Shown here: positions 23,057-32,400 of the stretch, in pieces
How positions within the stretch are numbered: the stretch's first letter is position 1
Layout of the letters: the number at the start of each line of letters is the position of its first letter
DNA from: Candidatus Polarisedimenticolia bacterium
Lineage (GTDB): Bacteria; Acidobacteriota; Polarisedimenticolia; Gp22-AA2
DNA: 34,320 nt
Assembly: GCA_036001465.1 (NCBI GenBank)
Contig: DASYUH010000114.1
Span: forward strand, 1-34,320
Direction of reading: 5' to 3'
Program-made: the position numbers and the translations under genes
Notes under the pieces: model-generated
What the model was told of the DNA's origin: nothing
The model's database searches: none
Seen by the model: only the letters and a program-made list of their open reading frames with translations

Positions 23057-25642
23057 TCAGCGCTTGAGGGGAAGCACCGGCTGATCGCCGATCGGCTCGC
23101 CCGGCAGCGCCCTGAGCGTGCCGCCGTACAGGTAATCGCGCGTGTTGTCCAGGATGAGACGGGGGTCGACGCGCCTCTGCGCCTCGCCGGTCTCGAGGGC
23201 GGCGCGCGCCACCGCCGCGGCCACCTCGGGGGCGCCGCGGAAGTCGAGCGCCTTCGGCAGGATGTAGTCGGGCGACAGCTCGTAATCCGGGACCAGATCG
23301 GCCAGGGCGTGGGCGGCGGCGATCTTCATCTCGTCGTTGATGTTGCGGGCGGCGACGTCGAGAGCGCCCCGGAAGATTCCCGGGAAGGCGATGGCGTTGT
23401 TGATCTGGTTCCTGTAGTCCGACCGGCCGGTCGCCACCACCGCGGCGCCGGCCGCCAGGGCCGCCTCCGGGGCGATCTCCGGCACCGGGTTCGCCAGCGC
23501 GAAGATGATCGGCCGCGGCGCCATGCTCTTCACCATCTCGGGCGTGACGAGGTTGGGGCCCGAGAGCCCGATGAACAGGTCCCGGCCGCGCAAGGCCTCG
23601 TTCAGCCCGCCGCGCAGACGCTCCGGGTTGGTGACCAGGGCGATCGCCTCCTTCGACGGGTTCATGTGCTCGCGGCCCGGGACCAGGATGCCGTGGGTGT
23701 CGCAGAGGATGACCTCTTTCACCCCCGCCTTCATGATGAGCCGCGTCACGGAGATGCCGGCCGCACCGGAGCCGTTGACCGTGACCTTCAGCGAGCCGAT
23801 GTCGCGCCCGGTCACGCGCAGGGCGTTCAGGAGCCCGACCAGCACGACGACCGCCGTCCCGTGCTGGTCGTCGTGGAAGATCGGGATGCCGGTCTCCTCC
23901 CTCAGGCGCCTCTCGATCTCGAAGCAGCGGGGCGCGGCGATGTCCTCCAGGTTCACCCCGCCGAGCGACGGCTCGAGCGCCTTGACGATCGAGATGATCT
24001 CCTCCGTGTCCTGCGTCCCCAGGCAGATCGGCATCGCCTCGACGCCCGCCAGCGTCTTGAACAGGACGCATTTCCCCTCCATCACCGGGAGCGCCGCCTC
24101 CGGGCCGATGTTCCCCAGGCCGAGGACGGCCGAGCCGTCGGTCACGACCGCCACCAGGTTCCCCTTGGTGGTGTACTCCCAGACCTTGAGGGGGGACTTC
24201 ATGATCTCGCGCACGGGGACCGCCACGCCGGGCGAGGCGATGATCATGAGCGTGTGCTCGTCCTTCAGCGGGATTTTGCCGGTGGTCTCGATGGTGCCGC
24301 GGTAGCGGCGGTGCAGGTCGAGCGCCTCGTCCCCCAGGCTCTTCTCCTCGCTGCTGAAGCCGTGCTCGACGAGCGCCGACTCCCCCTCGTAGACCAGGTG
24401 CCGGGTCCGGTCGCGCACGAAGTCGGGGTCGACGTCCTCGCGCGCCACGCCGAGCGCCACGGCCGCGTTGGCGACGGCCCCCGCCACCGCCGGCCCGACC
24501 CGCAGGTCGAGGACGCGCGGCACGATGCGCTCGTAGTTCAGCTCCTTGTCCGGCACGAGGGAGGCGATGGCGTCGGCGGCCGCGATCAACATCTCGTCGT
24601 AGATGCGCGCCGCGCGCGAGTCGATCACCCCGCGCAGGATGCCGGGAAACGCCAGGGCGACGTTGAGGCCGTGCCGGTAATTGGTCCCTCCCGTCAGGAC
24701 CACCGCGGCGCCGGCGGCGCGGGCCTCGTCGGCGCCGATCTCCGGCTCGGGCGTGGCCAGGGCGAAGACGATCGGCTTCTTGTTCATGGAGCGGATCATC
24801 GCCGGCCGCACCGTGCGCGCCGCCGACAGGCCGACGAACAGGTCGGCCCCCTTGAGGGCTTCCTCGACCGACCCCTGGCGCTTCTCCGGGTTCAGCTCGC
24901 GGGCGGCGGCCTCCTTGAACCGGTTCATCCCCTCCGGCCGGCCTTCCCAGACGATGCCGTGACGATCGCACAGGGTGATCTCCGGCACGCCGGCCTTGCT
25001 CAGGAAGCGGGCCACCGTGATGCCGGCGCCGCCGGCCCCCGTGATGACGGCGCGGATCCCGCCGATGTCCTTGCCGACCAGCTTCAGGGCGTTCCGGAGC
25101 GCCGCCAGGACCGTCGCGCAGGCCCCCTGCATGTCGTTGAAGAAGAACGGCACGGGGAGGTCCGCCTCGCTCATGCCGTCGAGGATCTCCATCAGCTCGA
25201 ACGATCGCGGCGAGGCGATGTCCTCGATCGCGAAGCCCCCGAAGGTCGGGGTCAGGCACTGGATCAGGCGGGCCAGGCGGCGCGGGTCGCGCTCGCTGGC
25301 GCACAGAGGCAGGGCGTCGATCCCGGCGAGCGCCTTGAACAGCAGGCACTTCCCTTCCATGACCGGCACGGCCGCGAAGGGCCCTGCGTCCCCGAACGAC
25401 AGGACCGACGATCCGTCGGTGATGACCGCCACGGCGTTGCCGCGGATGGTGTAGATGAACGACGATTCCGGGTCGTCGCGGATCGCCAGGCACGGCTCGG
25501 CCACGCCCGGGGTGTAGACCAGGCTCAGGACGTGCTCGTCCTTGATCGGGATCTTGCTCTGGATCCCGAGGAGGCCGCGGTTGCGGCGATAGTGCTCGAG
25601 GATCTCCGCCGGATCGAGGCGGTCGCCCGGGGGGAGAGTCAC
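23057..25642 (-). CDS. Double-length malic enzyme: two malic-enzyme domains fused in tandem
   Basis: A protein of 861 residues starting at a GTG that overlaps the rex stop (GTGA). Residues about 12-425 and 438-850 are each a complete small-type malic enzyme. The N-half keeps Tyr43 (LVYTPGVA), Lys98 (VMEGKCLLFK), Glu140-Asp141 (IEDI) and a GAGGAG Rossmann motif, but has FNDMQGACA where FHDDQHGTA is expected (Met171 for the second Asp). The C-half keeps Lys524, Glu566-Asp567 (NLEDI) and Asp591-Asp592 (FHDDQHGTA), but has IIASPGVA, Ala469 for the Tyr. There is no phosphotransacetylase domain, unlike MaeB hybrids. Malic enzymes decarboxylate malate to pyruvate with NAD(P). Control by Rex is likely through the shared transcript. 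See the finding on complementary losses. Confidence 0.9.
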   Translation of the reverse strand: MTLPPGDRLDPAEILEHYRRNRGLLGIQSKIPIKDEHVLSLVYTPGVAEPCLAIRDDPESSFIYTIRGNAVAVITDGSSVLSFGDAGPFAAVPVMEGKCLLFKALAGIDALPLCASERDPRRLARLIQCLTPTFGGFAIEDIASPRSFELMEILDGMSEADLPVPFFFNDMQGACATVLAALRNALKLVGKDIGGIRAVITGAGGAGITVARFLSKAGVPEITLCDRHGIVWEGRPEGMNRFKEAAARELNPEKRQGSVEEALKGADLFVGLSAARTVRPAMIRSMNKKPIVFALATPEPEIGADEARAAGAAVVLTGGTNYRHGLNVALAFPGILRGVIDSRAARIYDEMLIAAADAIASLVPDKELNYERIVPRVLDLRVGPAVAGAVANAAVALGVAREDVDPDFVRDRTRHLVYEGESALVEHGFSSEEKSLGDEALDLHRRYRGTIETTGKIPLKDEHTLMIIASPGVAVPVREIMKSPLKVWEYTTKGNLVAVVTDGSAVLGLGNIGPEAALPVMEGKCVLFKTLAGVEAMPICLGTQDTEEIISIVKALEPSLGGVNLEDIAAPRCFEIERRLREETGIPIFHDDQHGTAVVVLVGLLNALRVTGRDIGSLKVTVNGSGAAGISVTRLIMKAGVKEVILCDTHGILVPGREHMNPSKEAIALVTNPERLRGGLNEALRGRDLFIGLSGPNLVTPEMVKSMAPRPIIFALANPVPEIAPEAALAAGAAVVATGRSDYRNQINNAIAFPGIFRGALDVAARNINDEMKIAAAHALADLVPDYELSPDYILPKALDFRGAPEVAAAVARAALETGEAQRRVDPRLILDNTRDYLYGGTLRALPGEPIGDQPVLPLKR

Positions 25643-26298
25643 CGCCGCGCCTCCTCGGCACGGGCCAGGTGGAAGACCAGGTTCTCGAGCTGAATCTTCA
25701 GATCGACCGCCTTGAGGGTGATGCCCGGGCGCGCCCTCAGCTGCGCCGGGGCGAAATTCAGGATCGCCTTGATGCCGGAGCGGCACACCCGGTCCAGCAC
25801 CTTCTGCGCCACCGCGGCGGGCACGGCCAGGAGGGCGATCCCCGCCTTCTCGCGCCGCGCCACGGCGGGAAGCGCCTCCATGTCCAGGACCGGCACTCCG
25901 CCCCGGGAGCGGCCGCCGATCTTGCCTCGATCATTATCGAACAGCGCGACGATGCGGAAGCCCCCCCCGTTGAACCCCGCGTAGTCCGCGAGGGCCATCC
26001 CCAGGTTCCCCGCCCCGATGATGATCACCTTGCGATCGCGCGTCAGGCCGAGGATCCGCGTGAGCTGATCCTTGAGATCGGCCACCATGTAGCCGACCCC
26101 GCGCACTCCGAACTCGCCGAAGCAGGCCAGGTCCTTGCGAATCTGCGCCGAGTTGAGCCCGAATTTTTCAGCCAGGGCCTGGGAGGAGATGGTGGTGACC
26201 CCGTCGGCCTGGAGGTCTTCGAGGCATCGCAAGTAGACCGACACTCGCTTCGCCGTGAGATCGGAAATCCCCGTGCCCGGTCGCCGTGCCCCCGCCAC
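25639..26298 (-). CDS. rex: Redox-sensing transcriptional repressor Rex
   Basis: A protein of 219 residues, standard for Rex. An N-terminal winged helix (TISSQALAEKFGLNSAQIRK, DLACFGEFGVRGVGY; about 36-70) is followed by a Rossmann domain (VIIIGAGNLGMALADY, about 91-106; FDNDRGKIGG) and the C-terminal swapped helix (LKIQLENLVFHLARAEE). Rex binds operators when NADH/NAD+ is low and releases them when NADH rises. The GTG at 26298 is chosen because GAGG lies 6 nt upstream and because the promoter and Rex operator lie immediately upstream; an in-frame ATG at 26364 would sit upstream of the -35. The stop overlaps the malic enzyme start (GTGA), so the two are co-expressed. Confidence 0.95.
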   Translation of the reverse strand: MAGARRPGTGISDLTAKRVSVYLRCLEDLQADGVTTISSQALAEKFGLNSAQIRKDLACFGEFGVRGVGYMVADLKDQLTRILGLTRDRKVIIIGAGNLGMALADYAGFNGGGFRIVALFDNDRGKIGGRSRGGVPVLDMEALPAVARREKAGIALLAVPAAVAQKVLDRVCRSGIKAILNFAPAQLRARPGITLKAVDLKIQLENLVFHLARAEEARR

Positions 26299-26299
26299 C

Positions 26300-26317
26300 T
26301 TGTGCCTCGATTCACAA
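26300..26317. promoter_or_regulatory. Rex operator
   Basis: On the plus strand TTGTGCCTCGATTCACAA, 18 bp, matches the Rex consensus TTGTGAANNNNTTCACAA except for two positions in the left arm. It begins one base beyond the rex GTG, overlaps its ribosome-binding site and lies downstream of the promoter -10, so bound Rex would block transcription of rex and the genes after it. Confidence 0.85.
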
Positions 26318-26327
26318 AGTCGCAGGA

Positions 26328-26357
26328 ATCGTAGCGGCCGGCCCCCGGGCCCGTCAA
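26328..26357 (-). promoter_or_regulatory. Sigma-70-type promoter of rex
   Basis: On the minus strand TTGACG (26357-26352), an 18-nt GC-rich spacer and TACGAT (26333-26328). The expected start of transcription falls just before or inside the Rex operator. Confidence 0.65.
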
Positions 26358-26380
26358 GCCTCATGCCGGCTGAAATTCGC

Positions 26381-26409
26381 TTTCCTGGGAGCCCCCATCA
26401 CGGTATATA
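26381..26409 (+). promoter_or_regulatory. Possible promoter of the giant FG-GAP/TSP3 gene
   Basis: TTTCCT (26381-26386), a 17-nt spacer and TATATA (26404-26409), an unusually AT-rich stretch for this DNA, about 76 nt upstream of the ATG at 26485. The -35 is poor. It lies back to back with the rex promoter. Confidence 0.35.
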
Positions 26410-26484
26410 AGGGCGCAGACTTTTCGGGCCCCTTACATGCTTCGGTCACCCTGCCCTGCCGGGTGTCGGCAGGCCGGAGGGGAC

Positions 26485-29400
26485 ATGAATCGGCGATTTT
26501 CCCCCGTCCTGGGCCGTGGCTTCGTGCTCTCCATCCTCGTGATGCTGGGCACGGCAGGGGTGCGGCCGGTGCTTGCCAGGGCGCTTTTCTCCCCCCTGCG
26601 GATCGACCTCGGGATCTCTTCCGATGTGATTGCCATGGCCGACCTGAACCGCGACGGGCGACTGGACGTCCTCGAAACGATCCGGGGGGGAAGCGAAGTC
26701 GCCGTCCTCCTGGGTGACGGTGAAGGCGCGTTCTCGGCCCCGCGGCGGTTCCCGGCGGGACTGGCAACAGTGACCGCCGGCCTGGGAGACTTCAACCGCG
26801 ACGGGCGACTGGATATCGTCGTGGCCAGCATCAACCCGTCGACTCCGGCGTGGGAGATCTCCGTCCTGGCCGGGATCGTGGACGGGAGCTTCTCCCCGAG
26901 AGTCGTCCTGGCATCCGGCTCGGGGGACGCCCCCTCCGCCGTTCTGGCCGCGGACGCCGATTTGGACGGGGCCGACGATCTCTTCGTGGCCAACGCCGGA
27001 ACGCTCGACCTGACGGCCTATAGGAGCCGGGGCGATCTGACTTTTTTCCCACCCGTCCGGTACTCGTTGCCGCAGGCGCCTCGCTCGATCGCGGCGGGTA
27101 TTCTGGGCCGGAACGGCACGCTCGACCTGGTGGTCGGGATGTCCGGGGGCTCGGCGATCGCCGTGCTCGCCGGCGTCGGCGACGGCTCCTTCGGGGGGCC
27201 CTACCTCTTGCAAGGCGGACAGGCGCCGCAGGGAGTCGCGCTGGGCGACCTCAATGACGACGGCTCCCTGGACATCGTGTCGGCCAACACAGGCTCCAGC
27301 GGCATCTCGGTGTTCCTGAACGATGGGAACGGCGCCTTCGGGCCTTCCACGCCCTTCGCGACCGCCGCCACCTCACCCTCGATCGCCGTCGGCGATGTCG
27401 ACGGGGACGGAGAGCTGGACGTGGTCACCTCCGGCCAGATGACCGTCCTGCGCGGCCGGGGGGACGGGAGTTTCGATCCTCCCATCACGTTGTCGACATA
27501 CGAGGGAGGGTCACCGCTGGCCCTGGGAGACCTGGACGGGGACGGGCGGCTCGATCTGGCCGCGATGTCCGGTCTGACCCAGCTGCACGTCTATTTCGGG
27601 ACGCCGGCCTCCGTCTTCGCGGGACGCGCGCAACTGGATGTCGGGGAAGGCAGCACCTACGCCCTCACGGCGGGCGATTTCGACGGCGACGGGGCGGACG
27701 ATATCGCGACCGCGATGCACGGTCAGTACGCATTTCAGGACGGACAGGCAGGAGTCATTCTCAACCGCCTCGGCGGAGACTTCGACTTCGCGCCACCGGC
27801 TCGCGTCGGCATATTTCCCAGGTCAATCGCCGCGGGAGATTTCAACGGCGACGGCCACGAGGACGTCGTCACGGCCAACGCCGTGGGGTATGGCTTCCCC
27901 AGTGACGTTTCGGTCCTGCTCGGCGCCGGGGACGGCGCGTTCGGCCCCCAGGTCCGGATCTCCGCGAGTCCCTCCGCTGTGGCGGCCGGGGATTTCAACG
28001 GGGACGGACGGGACGATTTTGCGATCCTGGGCTCCTCGTCGGGTTCAGTCGGACTTTCGATTGCGATCTACACGCAGACGGACCCGTCCAAGCCCGAATT
28101 CCACCCGAAATCCACCGCAATCGCCTCAGGCCAGTCGGCTTTGGCGGCGGGCGACTTCAACACCGACGGGCACCTGGACCTGGTGACCCTGGGATCCGAC
28201 GTGTCGATCCATTTTGGCACCGGGTCCCTCACTTTCAGCTCGGGCGTCCGCTTCCCTGCGGGGTCGTCTCCGACCGCCCTCGGGGTGGGCGACTTCAACG
28301 GGGACGGGAACCCGGATCTGGCCGTCGCCAACCGGAATCCCGCATCCAACCCCCCCTATTCGACGCCACCGGGGTCCGTGGCCATCCTCCTCAACGTTGG
28401 AACCGGGTCCTTCGGACCGCCCACAATCATGCCAGCGGGTGTCTACCCCGCCAGCATCGCGGTGGCCGACTTCAATCAAGACGGCCACACCGACGTTGCG
28501 GTGGGGAACAACGATGATGTCGTGTATACGATGGGGGGGGACGTTTCCCTCTACCTGGGAAGAGGCGATGGGACGTTTCTGGCGCAAACCAAATTCGGCG
28601 CCGGTACGTTCTACAACGCGCGGTCCGTGGCGGCCGGCGACTTCGATCACGACGGCTCCCCAGACCTCGCGATCGCCAATGCCTACGGCGTTGCAGTCCT
28701 CTTCAATCGCGGCCCGGCAGCCGATGCAGATGGCGACGGCGTGCTGGATGCCGTCGATTCGTGCACCGACACCGACGGGGACGGCCTCGGCAATGTCGGG
28801 TTCGCGGCGAACACCTGCCCGCACGACAACTGCGGCACAGTCACCAATCCGGCGCAGGCGGACGCCGATCACGATGGTGCGGGCGATCCCTGCGACCGCT
28901 GCCCCTTCGACGCGCAGAACGATCCGGACGGCGACGGCGTCTGCCAGGACGTGGACAACTGTCCCACGATCGCGAACCCGTCGCAGGGGAACGCCGACCT
29001 GGACTCCAGCGGCGACGCGTGCGACGCGTGCGTCGATTCGGACGGCGATGGTTTCGGCAATCCCGCCTTCTCCGGGACGAATGCGTGCCCCGCCGACAAC
29101 TGTCCGAATACGCCGAATCCCGATCAGCAGGACGCGGATTCGGACGGCTTCGGCGATGCCTGCGAGCCCCCGGATTCTGGTGGCCTGTTCCGGGATCCCG
29201 CCTACGCCACTCAGGCGCGGCCGTGGGGGATAGCCTCAGGAGATTTCAACGGAGATGGCAAGAAGGATCTCGCCGTGGTTGATATCACTCCTGACATCCA
29301 GACCCCGAACCACGTTCAGATTCTGATCGGCCGGGGCGACGGCAGGTTCGATTCCGGCCAGCGACTCGAGGCCGGACGGAGCGCTGCCTGGATCGAAGCC

Positions 29401-32400
29401 GGGGACTTCAACGCCGACTCCCGGCTCGATCTGATCGTGACGAACCGCTTTTCCCGCGAACTGTCCGTGCTCCTGGGACAGGGGGACGGAACATTCGTCG
29501 GGCTCCCCCGGCAGCCGTTGAGCGAGTTTCCCGATGAGGTCGTGGCCGTCGATTTCAACCGCGACTCCCGCCTCGACGTGGCGGTTCTCGGGGACGACTC
29601 GAACATCTCAGTCCACCTCGGGAACGGAGACGGGACCTTCGGCGCGCCGGCAACCCTCGTGGTTCCGAACGCAGCCGCCCTCGCCTCAGGGGATTTCAAC
29701 AACGATGCGATCCCGGATCTGGCGGCCATCAACTATTTCCCCGGAGAGATTCTGATCTTCCTGGGGAACGGGGACGGGACCTTCGGCGCCGCGACGACTT
29801 ATTCCACGGCGAACGACCATCCCTCGAATCCTCTGGCGCTCGAGGTAGCCGATTTCAACCGGGATGGGAACACCGATCTGGCCGTCATCCTCCGGGATAA
29901 CGCCTACATCAACTCGGGCATCGTCCTGTTCCTGGTCGGCAGTGGCGACGGTCATTTCACGCGCTCGCCCCATGTCATCTTCGGCATCGGTGGAGCGCCC
30001 TATTTCGCGACGACAGGGGACTTCAACGGCGACGGGGTACTGGACCTCGCCGTGTCCAATGCGGGGAGTGATTGGGTGACCATCCACCCTGGTCTTGGAG
30101 ATGGCACGTTCGGGTACGCCCCGACCCTCTTCACGGGCGATGGTCCCGTCAGCATCGTCGCAGGTGACCTCGACGGAGATGGACGGGACGATCTCGCGGT
30201 GGCGAACGTTTCTTCCGACAACGTATTCGTGTACCTCTCGAACGGCGACTTCACGTTCAACGACCCCAGGCTTCTCCTCGACCTGGGCCCGACCGCTTCC
30301 ACGACACTCGATGATTTCGACGGAGATGGACGGCTCGATGTGGCGGTGGCCAGCACCTATTCCGACGGAGCGGTGCTCCTCGGTCATGCCGACGGGACGT
30401 TCGATAGCGAGATGAGGTTCAGGACCGGATACCAGACCTATCCGGTGCTCATCGCGAGCGGGGACTTCAACGGCGACGGCCGCAGGGACCTCGTCACGGC
30501 GAATGCAGGTGGAAGCAGCCTCTACGATCCGGGGAGCGTGTCCATCATGCTGGGGAAGGGGGACGGGACCTTCGACGAACCCACCCAGCTGAGATCCGGG
30601 TGGAATCCATTCGGCCTTGCCGTGGGGGATTTCGACCAGGACGGTGCTGAAGATCTCGCTGTCGTCAACGCCGGATCGAATCACCTGATGGTGCACATGG
30701 ACGACGGCCGGGGAGGGTTTGCACCGCCGCGCCAGTATGCGGTCGGGAGTCTCCCCTACTGGGTCACCGCGGACGATCTGAATGGCGACGGCCATCTTGA
30801 TCTCGTGGTCGCCGATTTCGGGACCTACTATGGCTACTCTCCACCGCCCAGTTCCGGCGACGTCCGAGTGCTCCTGGGCAACGGCGACGGCACGTTCCTC
30901 CCCCACGTCACCCTCGTGGCCGGCCTGAATCCTACCGCCGTCGTGACGGGTGACTTCAACGAGGACGCCGTGAGGGACCTGGCGGTGATCAACGCGAACT
31001 CGTCGGACCTATCGGTATTCCTTGGCAAAGGCGGAGGCGACTTCGGCCTCGTTGGCAGGTTTGGCATCGGACAGGGTGGACTGTCGGCCGTGGTCGGAGA
31101 CCTGAATGGCGACCGTCACGAGGACGTCGCGATCTCCAATTACGACTCCGCCGACGTCTCGATACTCCTGGGGATCGGAGACGGCACCTTCTCGCCCGAG
31201 GCGCGCCTGGCCACCGGCGTCGGAACGCTTTTCGTTGCGCTCGGGAATCTGAACGCGGATCGACGGCCGGATCTCGCCGTGTCAGTCCACGTCGGCGTCG
31301 CGACCCTGTTCAATCGAGGGCCGTTCCCGGACAGCGACGGTGACGGGCTCAGGGATCCCGATGATCCCTGCACCGACACCGACCATGATGGCTTCGGAGA
31401 TCCGTTCCTGCCGTCCAATACCTGCCCGGTGGATAACTGCCCGAGCACCTCGAATGCCGGCCAGGAAGACGCGGACGCGGATGGCCGCGGCGACGCCTGC
31501 GATCGGTGCCGGCTGGACGCGGCGAACGACGCCGATCGTGACGCTCTCTGTGGCGATGTCGACAACTGCCCCGCTATCGCCAATCCGGGGCAGGCGGAAA
31601 CAGACGGAGACGGACTCGGCGATGCGTGCGACAATTGCACCCAGCGACGCAATCCGGAACAGGTCGACTCCAACGGCGACGGTGCAGGGGACGCCTGCCA
31701 GCCGTCCGTCGTCATCCTGGACATCGGTCCCGGTCCGGAGTCATACGTGCAGGCGAATGTCCGGCTGAGGAATCCTGCCCACGATCCCCTGAGCGGAGCC
31801 GTGGACGTCACGGGGCGTACTCCGGAACGACTCGTCAGGCTCGAGGATGTCGGCTCCACGAGGTCCTGCTTCGACGGCTATTTTCCGGGTGGCGCGCCAG
31901 GAGGGATCGGCTTTGTCAATGGATCGGTCGGCACTCCGCTTCTGTTCGATTTTTCCTTTGGAGCCCCGTTCCTCGGGCTGACCTGTGGTGACCTCGATCC
32001 GGCCTACTTCCTGCGTTTTGGAGAGTGCAATCTGCCTGGAGACTATGGAAGCTACAGCCTCCAGCTCGAGGGTATCCCGCTTCCGATTCCCGTCTGCCTG
32101 ATCGCCACGAACCCCCCCGGTCTCAGAATCGACCTGACCGTGCAATCGATCACACAGGATTCGATCTACTTCACCACGAGCTACATGACGACGGTGCACG
32201 TGCCGTTCGAGGGATCTCTCCCGTCGGCGATCGACATCTCTTCCCTGGCTTCGCCGGGGCCTCACCACCTCAGCATCTCGGTCACGAACGGGGTGACGCC
32301 CGCGGTGTCGGACGAGGCGGATTTCGAGAATCCCGGCCACGAGACTATCCTGTTCATCAACACTCTCCCTCCCTCCGGCGACGCGGACCAGGACGGCATC

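Noticed and set aside
23309-25693. Long plus-strand frame opposite the malic enzyme, and similar ones opposite the receptor (about 1845-4487, 5226-6866) and opposite the giant gene (31741-34218 minus)
   Set aside because: High-GC DNA opens antisense frames. These have Arg/Asp/His-rich composition, no motifs and no ribosome-binding sites, while the opposite strand encodes clear protein families.
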